Source: Catenaria anguillulae PL171 (taxonomy: Eukaryota > Blastocladiomycota > Blastocladiomycetes > Blastocladiales > Catenariaceae). From it: DNA of 64,000 bases. Location of the stretch: contig MCFL01000032.1 in NCBI GenBank assembly GCA_002102555.1, positions 1 through 64,000 of the forward strand, in the 5' to 3' direction. The notes under the pieces are model-generated. The model did not search any database and was not told the origin of the DNA. It saw only the letters and a program-made list of their open reading frames with translations. Made by a program: the position numbers and the translations under genes. Positions within the stretch are counted from its first letter, which is position 1, and each line of letters opens with the position of its first letter. Of this stretch, positions 29,915 through 41,783 are shown in pieces.

Positions 29915-32173
29915 TCATTGTGCCGCGACGACATTGCCGTTGCCAATACGTTTAAACTTGACTGCCATCCGGGCACTCACCTTGCCACCGGCCTTTGCCT
30001 TTTTCATGAGCGCCGTCGCAACACTTGCCCCAAACCGATGATGCTCGCCCTCCAAGGTGGTATTGAATGTCTTGCGCACCATTGGATCGGGCTGCCCGTA
30101 CGCATTGGGTGCCGGATGGAGATGCCTTGGCTCGGGCAACCTGGGCTGCCGGCTCAAAAACACGGCGACTGCCGGATGCGCGGCCGTATGGCGCGGTGGG
30201 ACGATGGGATCGTAGTCACCCGGGCCAGGTCCCTCCGCTGGCTGAGCAAATGCGCCGCGGTCGTCATTGCTGGCTTGCCCGTCGTTTGTCATGCGCGCGG
30301 GTGCAGTCTGCGGCTTGACGTGCCGGATCTTGCGCTGTGTCAGGGCACTGTAGGCGCTCGACACATTGTATGCGCCCGGCGGCGGCCCGGATTTCGTTGC
30401 AGTCGACTCGACTTCCTTGAACCGCTTTTGCTGTGTGCCGAATGCGGCTTGTTCTGCAGATTGCGTGCGCCGGTACTTGTGCACGGGCCCAACATGGCGC
30501 TTGGCGGACTTGCCGCCCTTGGCCGACCCATGGTGGCCATGCGTGTCGGGCGGATCGTAGCTTGCCGGGCCAGGCATGCGTTGCTTTGGCGCCAGCGATC
30601 GATCGCTTTCCGCAAACCGCGAAGTGGCCGTGCCAAAGGGCGCAGCCGTCATGATGCGCGTACCTTGCGGTTTGCGCACGAGGCTTTGCATAATGGAGTA
30701 GTTGCCTGGGCCGGGGGTTGCGGCCCCGCGGGAGCCGGAGGCGGCTGGCGCTGACAGATTGCGTGGAGCGGAAGAGTTGAATGGTTTGACGCCGACGTGC
30801 AGCGGCTTACGGGATTTGGTGGCCTCGGCTACGTCGTAGGCACCGGGACCAGGTATTGTTTCGGTTTGAGTTGCATGAGTGGCGATGGAGAATGGGTCGG
30901 CGGTTGGCGAGATGCCCGAGTATTTTGCCTTGGCTGCGTGGGAATAGGTGAAGGGAGCGTCAGTCCTGAGACGCGACGGAACGGAAACGATGAGGACCAG
31001 TCGCGTACACAGAATTGCGCCCTTTTTCAGATGATTTGCAGATTCGAGGGCTGGGTTATAGCTGCCGGGTCCTGGTACATCCTGTTCAATCAAACCAAGT
31101 GACGGTTAGCGTCTCTCGACTCTGAAGAAGAACAAGAGCGGGAGTGGACCGACATGTCGTTGAGCTTCACGAACGACAAACTCGCCAAACCGAATGCACG
31201 GAGGCTCGTGAATCACTTGCGGTTCCGGCTTCTTGTCCTTGAATGCCTGCCAGGCAGTTGCAACATTGTAGTTTCCGGGTCCTGGCGTGCTTGCCTCCTT
31301 CCACAGTTGCCGTTTGGTGGTTGATTTGGCAAAGGCTGTGCCAGCGTTTTCTCTCACAAAATCACCATGTGACGGTAGGTGCGCGGCTTTCTGTAGTTAA
31401 TCGGGTAAGTGTGAATTTTCATCCTAAAAAAGTGGATTCGAGTCCATTGCAACATGCATTTGATTCCTCAGGAACTCGGCGGAGAACCAGCTCGCCATCT
31501 GCACAAGAAAGCGTCACGTCATGACTGTGTTGAGCTTGTCAACTAAAGGAAATGTTGAGCGTACTCGGCCCTTCATCGTAACCTGCCGTCTGACTGGCAT
31601 ATGGAATCGATGGCGGCACAAACTTGCGCTTCCACTGAATGTGCGACGACGTCCGCTGCGATTGCTTGACCAACTGGCGCATAGCTTGTGCCATGTCATT
31701 GTGAGCGACCAAGTCATACTGCCCTGGTCCTGGCGCTGTGACGGCCGGCTCGGCAAACCGAGGAGTCTGTTTCACAACATCATGCCATCAAATGACAATC
31801 ATCCACTGTACACGGACTTGTTTAAACGGTACCTTGGAAGCGCCAAATGGGACAGCCTTTGCAGTTGCCGCAGGCACTGTGGAAATGAGGTCGGCATTGT
31901 CATAGGTGCCAGGAGCTGGCCCAGATTTGCGAGCTATTTCGTCAAAGTAGCTCACGCGCGGAGTGACACTGGTAAATGGCGTGACGCTATTGTATAGACC
32001 TCCATGTGTGTGAGTGAGTGACCTCGTCTTGTGCAGCGTGAAATGTCCAATACATACGCATTTTGCTGGCGCTGCAAGTCTTGAGGCAGGTCGCTCTTGT
32101 AGTAGCCTGGTCCAATGTGTGGACTCGTCGTGAGGACAGGCTCACTGAACTTGCGAGGGGTGCGTGAATACAT
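29915..32173 (-). CDS. Sperm-tail PG-rich repeat (STPGR) flagellar protein
   Basis: Seven exons (32058-32173, 31833-31986, 31565-31766, 31476-31498, 31154-31390, 31011-31081, 29915-30965) give 617 residues. At least ten STPGR-type motifs are spaced along the chain, for example IGPGYY, APGTYD, PGPGQYDL, PGPGNYNV, PGPGSYNP, PGPGAYDV, PGPGNYSI, PGPASYDP, PPGAYNV and PGPGDYDP. Several are preceded by the partner motif (RFAEP, FGTATSRFAES). STPGR proteins are microtubule inner or associated proteins of axonemes and sperm tails, so the presence of one implies a motile flagellum. Exon 4 (23 nt, donor GTTCCT) and the first codon are the weakest parts of the model, and an additional 5' exon is possible. 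One intron is only 45 nt. Confidence 0.85.
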
Positions 32174-32475
32174 GGAGTGCAAAGGTCTGAGTCATGAGCC
32201 GCGACTTGATGTCTTACTGCTTAAACTGACATTGTAGGTAGTTCAGTCTACTTTGAAGATTGCCTGCTTCCTTTCCAAACTACAGGCCGCCTCTACTCAG
32301 ACAGCATGACCCCTCGAAAAGAAATGCAAACAAATCGTTGCCCACGCGTGCTTGAGTGCGAACATGAATGCATTCGGACTCCAACGTGCTTCGGATGCTT
32401 TTTTCTCACAGCCAGTCGTAGAAATGGTGAATGTGGAGCAGCCAAAAGAACTACGTTATACTTGACGCAAAGATC
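32174..32475. promoter_or_regulatory. Shared upstream region, STPGR / R-SNARE
   Basis: About 300 bp between divergent starts. I see no TATA box. An additional 5' exon of the STPGR gene could lie here. Confidence 0.35.
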
Positions 32476-33439
32476 ATGCCATCAGACCGTGTATGTCTTT
32501 CGGCCTTTCATGCGTGACCTGAATCGTGAGTACCGGTATCGTCTGACAGGCATCATTTCACACCACGACGGTAGCGAAACCTTTTGACCAAGCACTTTGG
32601 CGGGGGCGAGTCGCCACAGACATGGAAGTCCTCCAAGCTTCCGTACACACGGCTACCGTCAAATGAATCTGAAAACAACCAAAATGATGACGACTGCGAC
32701 GCTGACGGGTTTCCAACAAATCTACCACCGCCACCACTCATTCGCGGAGCGGCAGGGTCATCTGCCAAGATAAGTGGGAAGCAGCTCGGCCCCCGATCCT
32801 CTCCTGTGATGGCAAGTGCGGGAACACGGTCACGACAAGCGTCCACGGATGCGCTTCCGCCCAGCCCAATTCGGCGTAATGGTGCTGCCATGTTTGAAAG
32901 CTCGCGTCCAGTCAGTGGCCCACCGCCGTTGCCGCCACGGACAGCAAGTCATGTCGCGACGTCAGCACCACCTCTCCCACCTCGTCCACCTTCTACGACG
33001 GTCACTCCCACAACGCAGTTGCTATCCAATCGTCATGAATCGTTGCCCGGCGGATACGGCACAATGTCCGAAGCGCAACGCTCACGTGTCCGATCCATCC
33101 AACGAGACTTGGATGAGACTGCCGAAATCGCCCATGACACGATTGCCAACATGCTCGAGCGTGGAGAGGCGCTGCGGGATATTGAGAAGCGTGCAGTGAC
33201 GCTGTTGGTTTCCGGTGAAGTTTTCCAGGTGGGAATGCATTCCTTGCCCACCTATTTCTCATGCACAAACGGAAACTGACAACCATTCATGTCTGTGTTC
33301 CCAGAGGAACTCTCAAAATCACACGCAGGAACGGCAGACCTCGCTTCGTTGGCAGCGGTCGCTTTTCGGCTGTGCATTGTGCTGTGTACTGTTTGTCATT
33401 GTGTGTTTTTTGTTCTGGCTTCGGAGGCAGCCATTTTAG
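32476..33439 (+). CDS. R-SNARE (VAMP/synaptobrevin-like) with proline-rich N-terminus
   Basis: Three exons (32476-32490, 32575-33228, 33305-33439) give 267 residues; the 15-nt first exon encodes MPSDR. The SNARE motif runs from about residue 170 (RVRSIQRDLDETAEIAHDTI) through NMLERGEAL, whose Arg is the zero-layer residue, to the juxtamembrane RWQRSLFG. A single C-terminal membrane anchor (CALCCVLFVIVCFLFWL) follows. The 160 residues before it are disordered and contain PPPLPPR and APPLPPR, good SH3-ligand motifs, instead of a longin domain. It should act in vesicle fusion at endosomes or the plasma membrane, with the compartment unknown. The first exon was chosen because GTATGT at 32491 and TAG at 32572-32574 join in phase. 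Confidence 0.8.
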
Positions 33440-34855
33440 TCTGCTTGTATACCGTCCTCGTGAACGGGCAAAGGAAAGCACCTGCTGACGGTCGCTTCGA
33501 CTGTGTTTTCATGCCTCATGATCAGCTGAATACAATCGCAAAGACTGCGGATGCCTGCGACTTTCCATATCAAACCAGCGTCCTGTATGCGGTGGAGCGG
33601 GCATATTGATTGCAGCGAGCGGCGAATGTGAAGTCGTGATGGACGTACATGTCAGAATCCCAACATTCCCAATGGCTGACGACACGCAATCAGTCGAGGG
33701 ATCGAGCGCTAAGATATACATATGTATCGTGCAAGACTTGGTGGCTACCTACTTGAGGTTTTTGCCAAGAATCATTGCTGAAACAGACAGGCTTGGGATT
33801 AGAACAAGTGTTGGGGATGTCGTTGGTGGCAGGCACACTCGTGAAAAAATGTTGGAAAAGCACTGTTTCCCTCGACCAGCCTGGGCCGCCGGTTCGCAGC
33901 TCGCACATCAATCCAACACTCAAGACGACAAGCTTGATTCATGCAGCAGTTGGGCTGTGGCGTCAATTGGATGGGTGCTGTGGGCGAGACATGGTTGGGG
34001 CAACGGCTTGAACCAGGGCGCAGCGCGACGAAAGCCCGCCAACAAAATCACGCCCGGCGGCGCGGGTTACGGCTGCTCGAGTTGTGTTGCGGTGTCTGGG
34101 TCCAGGGCCTTATGAAATATGAATGCATGGGTATGAAATGCGCAAGGGCTCAGACATCGTATTTGGGCACCACGACAGCGGCCAATCGTTTGCCTTGAAG
34201 CAGGGCAGGAGCGCAGCAAAGAATCCACTTGCGATCGGCTCACTCGTGATTGGCGCACGCGAGACGGACGGCCTTCGTTCGCTCGAGGCAGGCAGGCAGG
34301 CGGGGAACGGCCGCAATCCTAAATGCACATCATTGGCATGTAACCGGCAATTCGAAACAACGATCTCGCTTGACGCACTCGCCGCACTGATTCGCCCAGG
34401 GTTCCGCCGCTCCTCTACATTGCCCTATTCGCCGTTATTGCGCTCGGACGGTATCAGTCAAGTTTGCCCTTCAAGTCTTCTGACCACCCGCCGCCGCTCG
34501 ACGTCAACAGCACGTCGCCAATTGCCAACCCACGAGTGTGCTGCTCCGCGCCGCTCTCCAGTCCCCAGTCTCCAGTCTCCGCTTGTCGACACTTTTTCTC
34601 ACCGACGGAATCATTTTTTTTCCTCCCGCGGGACGACCATCATTCATTCATTCATTCATTCGGTTTGCTGGCGTGCGGCTTCAGCTTCGGATTCACCACC
34701 AAAACGTCGAATTTGCCATTCGACATCCTGCCTGCGTGTGCTGGGTACCTGGTGTTTCTTGCACGCAGTGATTCGCAAATCGCCGAACCTTGTTGCTCCG
34801 ACCATCGACGCACACCGTCCGTCAAAACCACTTGCTGCTCACCAGCTTGTCCAAT
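33440..34855. other. Long intergenic region upstream of Zn2Cys6 gene
   Basis: About 1.4 kb. Overlapping open frames exist on both strands, but none resembles a protein family. It includes a (CATT)5 repeat at 34641-34660. Long upstream regions are common for regulated transcription-factor genes. Confidence 0.45.
34641..34660 (+). repeat. (CATT)5 microsatellite
   Basis: Five perfect CATT units, in the upstream region of the Zn2Cys6 gene about 200 bp before its start codon. Confidence 0.85.
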
Positions 34856-37800
34856 ATGTCTGACGTTGGCAACCCGGAATCCATCCTGTCGCCAAGCGCG
34901 CTTGGATTGCGTCGCACACCTTCCGAGGATCCAATGGACACTGCGGAATCTGGCCCGGCCAATACCAACGATTCTACAACCCCCACTCCTTCAGCCGTCA
35001 ACAATGACGACCCCGCACCGTTGCACGCAGATAATGCCGACCCATCGGCCATGTCCCCACAGGCATCGTCCATTTCCCTGACAGGCTCGGATTCTGCGCT
35101 CAACACCAGCCAAAACCAGAGCGCGACAGATCTCGCCAACCATGACGACGATACGCGGATGGCCAAGGCATGCGTTTCCTGCCAGCGGCGCAAGAAGCGG
35201 TGCGATGGCAACAAGCCTTGCTCTCGGTAAGAAAAGTCTTGCTCTTGGCTGGCCTTGTTCGCTTCTTTCCTAGAGCTGTCTCTGACGTTTTGCATCCAAC
35301 GAGTGTAGGTGCGTCACGTTCAACGAGCAATGCGAGTATCAGCCCTGAAAAGAAGCGCGGTCCGAAAAAGAAGCCGCCATCCGAAAATGGCGAAGCTGCC
35401 GCCTCCTTCGTCATCTTCTACGGCACCGGGAGCAGCTGGCGAGTCGGGCCCATCCAAGTCCAAACCGTCGTCACGAAAACGCGTCCGCAAGGCCAAAGAC
35501 AATGGCGAAGACCTCGACAACGATGCCGACCGTTCCGCATCTGGATCCATTGTGATTGAGGCACGACTTACCAACCTCGGTCGGCGGGGCACTCCTCCCC
35601 CCGATGCGTCGCCCACGTCGCCTTCCACGAAATCCGCGACCCCACCTGTTGCGCCTGTTGGACCCGCACCTCGGCCATACAAGTTTCCCGGCCAGGACAT
35701 TCTCAACTCTGAAGTCCGCGTCACCGATGCACCCCCAGCATCATCTGCAGCTGCTGCGCAGATCGTCGACCTCGCCCACATGCCATCATCACATCTCGAA
35801 GTCCACATTAATACCTTCTTTGCTCATTTTTACCCACTCATTCCCGTCTTTACGGAGGCCGAGTTTCGCGCCGACCTGGCTGCCGGCCGCGTCCCACCGT
35901 ACATGCTGTACTCGCTCTGCGCCGTCACGTCGCTCTTTTTGATGGTCCCGATTGGAAATAATGGCCGGCCGGGTGTGACCAATGCGATCGCTGCTTCGCA
36001 ATTGACCGTCAAGCGCGCAGATCCACCTGTAGGTAGCCCTCCAGCACCCGACTTTCCTTGAACGTCTCTACGTCTGGACCGATGCTGGCCGATCTCATGA
36101 ATGCGCCGAAACCCGACAAACTCGCAGAGCGTGCGCACGCCATGATCATGCCCTTGTTTACGAGCGCGCAGGTGTTGGGTGTCACGAGTGCATGTCGCTG
36201 GCATTGCTGGCCATGTTTTATTGTACATTTTGTTCGGCATTGCCCCTTGTTTCTCAGGCCCAAGGCTCACCTCTACTCGCTCTTGACAGATTTCGCAACC
36301 AAATGGGAGCCGGTACATGATGGGCGCCCAGGCTGCACAAGCGCTTACATCGCTCATGAACCGCCACGACTTCAATAACCATCGCATCAGCCAACCGACA
36401 CCATACTCCGAGGAAATCATTTCGCGGCTCTTTTGGACCGGGTATACGATCGACCGACTTGCCGCGGTCCTCAACACCTCCGGTCCAGTCTGCGCATCCC
36501 CTCAACTGTCGCTCGAAGCCATTGACGAGCTCCCACGCATGCCGCAATTCCTCGACCACGATCACAACACGCCCATAAGGCCGCGGTTGCCCATACGGGC
36601 TACATTGGCTCCATCACACTCTTGTGCGCATTGAAGTATGGATCCGCGACGAATGGCGTCGGCAGCAGCGGCTGGCTCGCACGCGGCCAGAGGATCCGCT
36701 CGGGATTGCAACCCCATTACCCGTCAACGGCGTCAGTTCCATGGGCGATACGCTCACGTCGCTTCACCGCGCAGCGCGCACGTGGCGCGCCAAGGCCATT
36801 GGCCCGCACGCCGATTGAGTTGCGGACCCCGAATGGGCGGCCATGTGGTGTCACGCATCAGTCGCGAGGCCGCGTGCTGGTGGTTGTTTGGCAATTGGGT
36901 ATTTCACAATGCGGCCATGTACGTGGAAACGTGCCCGCGCGAGCGGTGGCATATGGTCAGGGTTGTGACTGCTGTGGCGCCCGTACACTCTGCGCCGCCC
37001 GTATCGTGGATTTTGCGCGTCGTCGCCGAGTTTGCCTTGTCGCTGGTGACGGACGGGCACATTGCGCCGGCGCCCGTGTGTACCTGTCCCGCAATGACGA
37101 GGGAGCCAACTGATGTGAATGGTGGTAATTGTATGCTCCAATACCCGGCATTGGATGCCGTGATCACTTGGTTTGAATCGTACGTTGTTCTCGTTCTTGT
37201 TCTCGTTTGGTCCATTTGCACCTGTCTGACCACTCCAACTATGTTTGTCGCCACCACCAGCGCCTTGGTTCGGCTCCAGCGCGACTTCTGGATCGTTGCA
37301 GACGACTTGCTTCGCATTGAAAATATTGTCAAGCAGCTGCGTAGCGTCGCCAAGGAGCGTGGTCAGAACCCGCCGCCTTTGCCAACGTTGCAAAACCCCC
37401 AGCAGGTTGGATTACCGGGAAGCACAAGTGTCGACTTGCAGCCGCAACAGCAGCAGCAGCAGCAGCCGACCCCACCAGCGTCCGCGCACGTTGCTCAGCA
37501 TGCACCCCCGGCTCAAGCCATTACCACACTTCTCCACCGCCCGGCCAGCAGCAGCATTACTTCCAACTTCTCAACCGAGTCATCAACATGCCCCTCGACA
37601 GGCCCACAGCAGCTTCATCCTCAGCAACAGCCAAAGCCGCACTCGCATCCAGGCGGCGGCGACAGCTTTTTCCTTGGTGGCATCTCGCTTCCGTCTGCGT
37701 TCGGCGGCTATGACCCAACACATCGGCCTCTCACGTACTGACTCGCGCCGCCATGATGGGCGTCCCCGACAATCAACAGCAACCGCACCCAACCCCGCCG

Positions 37801-38567
37801 TCGCAGCACGGTCACCCACCAAACCCAGCCCAATTCATGACGAGCGGCATGGACCCGAGCTGGATGCCCTCGAGCCAGTCCCAGCAGCCGCCCACTCATT
37901 ACCATCACGCTCAACAGCAACAGCAACACGCGTCACAATCCCACCGACCACCAGCGGGACCTGGTCCGACTCCAAGCATGGATCCGGGCGCCATGCTGGA
38001 TGCCATCATTGGCGCAACAACGCCGAGCGCATCCTCGGCTGATTTCAACCCTTTGGCGCAATTCGGATCCCCGGGCGCGTTTCCCAACTCGCCGCCGTTC
38101 CAGCACCATCCCAGCACGCAATCGGTCCCTCATCATTGCTCACGCCCATGGCATCTGCGACTTCCACACCACAATTTAGCAACCATCCTGGGTATTCGCA
38201 GCAGCAGAACATGTATGCCCAGCACATGCACCACCCGCACCCTCCCGCCCAGCCGCAGTTGCAGCTGCAACAACATCACCAACATCACCAACAGCCAGCA
38301 ACAGCAACAGCATCAAGAAGCAGTTGCGTCGGTCGTGGCCAAGCTCTCGCAGTCGTCGTTCCTGGGCGAAGGCAACGCCAATTCGCGCCCTGGCGGTGGT
38401 GGTGTACCTCCCGCGACATCATATCCGCCTGCACCCAACATGTACGCGGCAGCTCCGCCTGCGCATTCCCATCAGCACATGCAAGCGCAGCACAGCCGGC
38501 TACACAGCAGCCAAATACGTATCCTGCATGGTTCTTGGAGCAGCAGCATCAGCAGGGGCGCAAGTAA
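34856..38567 (+). CDS. Zn2Cys6 transcription factor, frame broken in several places
   Basis: From ATG 34856 an acidic Ser/Thr-rich leader precedes the binuclear cluster CVSCQRRKKRCDGNKPCSRC...C, with the exact C-x2-C-x6-C-x5-C-x2-C-x6-C spacing. It is interrupted by an 89-nt intron after CSR. A basic KKRGPKKKPP linker follows. The fungal-specific TF domain is recognisable in pieces: HINTFFAHFYPLIPVF, MLYSLCAV, RLFWTGYTIDRLAAVL, LHRAARTWRAK and RLQRDFWIVADDLLRIENIV. The rest is Gln/His/Pro-rich to EQQHQQGRK at 38567. The frame changes near 35388 (an A-run; one base fewer restores it), 36200, 36620-36800, 38115, 38300 and 38500. Some changes may be undetected introns, but the Gln-rich part switches frame without splice sites. 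It is either a consensus-error-rich region or a decaying gene. Targets are unknown. Confidence 0.7.
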
Positions 38568-39307
38568 TGCGCGCCCGAGGTGAAATCGATTGCTGTTGTA
38601 CCTATGCAGTATTTATGCTTGGTTGTCGTCTTCTCACTTCTTCTTCTTCCCCTCGCATTGTCTTTCGTCACCCTTTGTTGTTTCCGTGTATGTATATCAT
38701 CATTCGTCCACCTTGTGTTCCCTTGGCGTGTGGCTTTTTTCCCGTCCTTCTTTCGATTGCTGCGCCAGGATGTGTTCTTGCGGTTGTCCACCTGCTGTTC
38801 CTCTCGAGTCCTCCATTTAGTCTGTACGATTTGCATGCAAATCACTTGTGTTCCAAGCTAATTGCCCTGCGCTCAGCTTGAAGCGCTACTCGAGCTGATA
38901 TGATACTCGTGATGTCCAATCTTCACACGGGGGCATGGTGCCAATGTTCTCCGACGGCGAGATCAGGTTTGCATGACCCGGGGCGTGAGCTTCTAAACCA
39001 AGTGGAGTGAGAATTCAATGGCTTCTTCTGCGAGCTGAACTCAACTCTCTTGGGCTCAACGCGTGGAAGTGAATGGATCAACCCGTGAGGCAACTTTTGG
39101 ACCCCAGCCATGCGTTTTCAACTCGCCACACGAGAACAGCCATGCATTGCCTTGGGCCAATCATGATGTTTCTTGAGTGCTTGCTTGCACGACACTTTGC
39201 CTCTCCCTTCTTCAAATACAGGCCCATGTATTCCTACGACAATGAATCACTGACCCAACCATTCCTCCTGATCTTTTCTCGCTCCACTGCCATGCCAGCA
39301 GCCAGCC
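38568..39307. other. Intergenic, Zn2Cys6 gene to HExxH gene
   Basis: About 740 bp, T-rich in its first half (probable 3' UTR). I see no gene. Confidence 0.45.
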
Positions 39308-41107
39308 ATGCTGCGCACTATCCCTTCACACAATTGCCCAAATCGGGTCGTCGCTTTGTTGACCGTCTTTGCTGTCGTCCTTGTCTTCAATTCTTCTGTC
39401 ATTTCCATCCCGGTCGGTGGCACATCAACAGTACCTGTGGGTAACACTCCAATACCCGCCCAGCCTCTCAGCAACGTCCCGGTTCCTCCAACGGACTCGC
39501 TTTCCCCGACTCGTCCAGCTCCGCCACCGCAACCAAATGCAGTTTCCCCAACGTCTTCAATTGTCCCTTCCAATGGTTCCTTCATCATCACTGTACCGGG
39601 CATGACTCTGGATCTCCTATGCCCCTCAGCCGACCCTGCGTATTGCCTGCGAGCGGCCGAAGCAGTGCGATCCGCAGCCGGTCGCTTGACGTCGGCAGTC
39701 CTTGTATCGACAACTGCACGGATTCGTGTGTCCTTCTTCAAAGCTTGCGAGTCCAATCGAACATGTCCTGCCGACATGCTGGCTGCAACGTTGCCGACAA
39801 GGTCGTTTACCGTCCTGATTCCAGAAGATGAAGGTGACGTGCGAGACAAGCGTGGGAACGAGACTGGTTCGTGGCTGCACCCGTCCTTGTCCTGCCCTTG
39901 TCACCCACTTGTATCGTTGACTAACATTGAGTGTCCCACAGAATCGGAGCCGGATGAGAAGGCTGATCCGCCACAACCAAGTGGCACGCTCGTCGAGTAC
40001 CCACAATTGCTGCTCCGCGAGCTCGGAAGTCGACAAGGTCTGGTATCTTCTTCTACGATCCAATTTGACGACAAGTATGACGCCACGTTACAGCTGAGCG
40101 CAACCCAAGACTGGTATCTTCCGGCTCCAAACCTCAAAATCAGGCCCGACCAATTCGACCTGTCCCTGGTCGTGCTGCACGAGCTCGTGCACGCCATTGG
40201 GTTTGGTGGCATCAACTTGCTTCCGGCAGGCAACAAGATGCCCATGCTGCTGCCCGTTGCTGAGCTGCAAACCGTCAAGGTCCGCCAAGAAAGCAGCACC
40301 GACGGTGATGGCGGGACCTCTGAGGTGGATCAGCTGCAAGTCCAACGATTTCGCGCGCCTTCCGTTTTTGAATCGCGATTGCTTGTCTCATCCTCCACCG
40401 CATCCAACCAAGATGGCCCGCAATACCTCGTCGACCTTCCGCGATCCATTGTTAGTTCGGTCACAAGCCGATTGGAGCTGCCCGCACCTGTTGACGCAGT
40501 AAGCGAAGTCCTTGGTGCGCCTCAATCTTCCGCAGTCGCCTCCTCCCTCTTCAACTTGGCCACCACGTCCAATGCCATCCTTTTTGCGACTTCTCCTGCT
40601 GGCGCCGGCCGCAACAGCTCTTTGCAAGCAACGTCCAAACTCGTCATGGAATCCGAACTCTCACCTCCCATCCCCGGTTCGTCTCTCGCCCACGTTTCGC
40701 AATCAAAATACTCGCATTCGCCCGAATTCCTCATGACATACCAAATCAAGCGCGGCAAATCGCTCGACGAACTCATTCTAGCCAACGGCGCGCTCGAGTG
40801 CGGCCTTGGCCCGCAAACGCTTGACGCGCTGCGGTCGCTCGGGTATCGAATTCACGATAAGGTCGCGGACCGCGCACAATTGGCAAACAAGGCGCCAGTG
40901 CCGTTGCCCACCACGGCCATTGTGTTGGAGGGCGTGAGCGTGGCCAACTCGGATGCACAGTTTACGCCGTTGACGCCGGCCTCCGGGCACAGGATGCCTG
41001 GAGGGTTGGTTTCCAACAGTGGAACAGGATGGGGCCGTCGCCGATTCGCGTGGATCGCGGTTGGGGGGTCCATCATGGCATGTTGGATGGCGACTCGTGT
41101 GCTCTAA
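39308..41107 (+). CDS. Secreted or membrane-anchored HExxH metallopeptidase-like protein
   Basis: Exons 39308-39833 and 39942-41107 encode 563 residues; the intron has a textbook CTAAC branch site 15 nt before CCCACAG. The N-terminus is a signal sequence (VALLTVFAVVLVF, residues about 14-30), then a Pro/Thr-rich stretch. The key motif LHELVHAIGFG (His255, Glu256, His259) is an HExxHxxGF metallopeptidase signature. No obvious third histidine follows within a few residues, so the third ligand is unclear. Cysteines cluster before the motif. The C-terminus ends in a hydrophobic segment (FAWIAVGGSIMACWMA) after a basic RRR, suggesting a membrane anchor or GPI signal. I recall similar proteins only as uncharacterised secreted fungal proteins. 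Activity is inferred from the motif. Confidence 0.7.
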   Translation: MLRTIPSHNCPNRVVALLTVFAVVLVFNSSVISIPVGGTSTVPVGNTPIPAQPLSNVPVPPTDSLSPTRPAPPPQPNAVSPTSSIVPSNGSFIITVPGMTLDLLCPSADPAYCLRAAEAVRSAAGRLTSAVLVSTTARIRVSFFKACESNRTCPADMLAATLPTRSFTVLIPEDEGDVRDKRGNETGSWLHPSLSCPCHPLVSLTNIECPTESEPDEKADPPQPSGTLVEYPQLLLRELGSRQGLVSSSTIQFDDKYDATLQLSATQDWYLPAPNLKIRPDQFDLSLVVLHELVHAIGFGGINLLPAGNKMPMLLPVAELQTVKVRQESSTDGDGGTSEVDQLQVQRFRAPSVFESRLLVSSSTASNQDGPQYLVDLPRSIVSSVTSRLELPAPVDAVSEVLGAPQSSAVASSLFNLATTSNAILFATSPAGAGRNSSLQATSKLVMESELSPPIPGSSLAHVSQSKYSHSPEFLMTYQIKRGKSLDELILANGALECGLGPQTLDALRSLGYRIHDKVADRAQLANKAPVPLPTTAIVLEGVSVANSDAQFTPLTPASGHRMPGGLVSNSGTGWGRRRFAWIAVGGSIMACWMATRVL

Positions 41108-41783
41108 GGGACATCATTTAGACGCTTTCTGAGTTCTGTACTCTTCCGATGTTATTGTGTGCTTGGCTACACTAAGGTAATAATCCATCAATACCCTGTT
41201 TTACGATTCGGCGGGAGCGACTTCCAATTGCAGATAAATAAGGAACACAAAACGGGGAACAAGGGTGACAGCAACGAGCAACCAAGAAAGTAATATCATG
41301 CCAAAAGAAAAGAAAATATAAAGCTGGGTACTGCAGGGTGGAAAAAACGAGCATGTCAGTTGTAAGATGTTAACGATGGTGAGGGGGAAAACGAGCAACG
41401 AAACCAGAACAGAAATAAAGGCAAGAGATACACAATCAACGATTAATAATCAACGGCCGATGTGTAAGGTAAAGAGACACAGGGACTGCGGAAAACAGGA
41501 ATACTAGACGAGCAAAGACCTGGTGGAAGACGGGAAAGAAGAGAGCAAAGGGATAATGATATGGAGAAAGGACGACAGGGACACGCCAGTGAGTCCAGGC
41601 GTGAAGTGGACCAATGCGCAACCAAGATGACAGCAAAGAAAAAAAAAGAGGCGAGAGGCAGGGCAAAAATGGAAAAGTCAAGACAAGGTTGATGTATATG
41701 CGGGGAGTTGGCATCTTCGGCGAGCATGTCGGCACACCAGGATTGAACAGAGGAAGCAAACGACCAAAAGCGTTAAACTGCAA
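41108..41783. other. Intergenic between convergent HExxH and LUFS/WD40 genes
   Basis: About 680 bp, A-rich on the plus strand and therefore T-rich on the minus strand, presumed 3' UTRs. The hydrophobic frames on the minus strand reflect this composition. Confidence 0.5.

Noticed and set aside
33606-34863. Overlapping open frames upstream of the Zn2Cys6 gene
   Set aside because: No recognisable domains, no consistent splice signals, and codon content unlike neighbouring genes.
37438-37465. Programmed frameshift site in poly-Gln of the Zn2Cys6 protein
   Set aside because: The frame switches occur at several unrelated places and not at a slippery heptamer, so errors, decay or missed introns are simpler.
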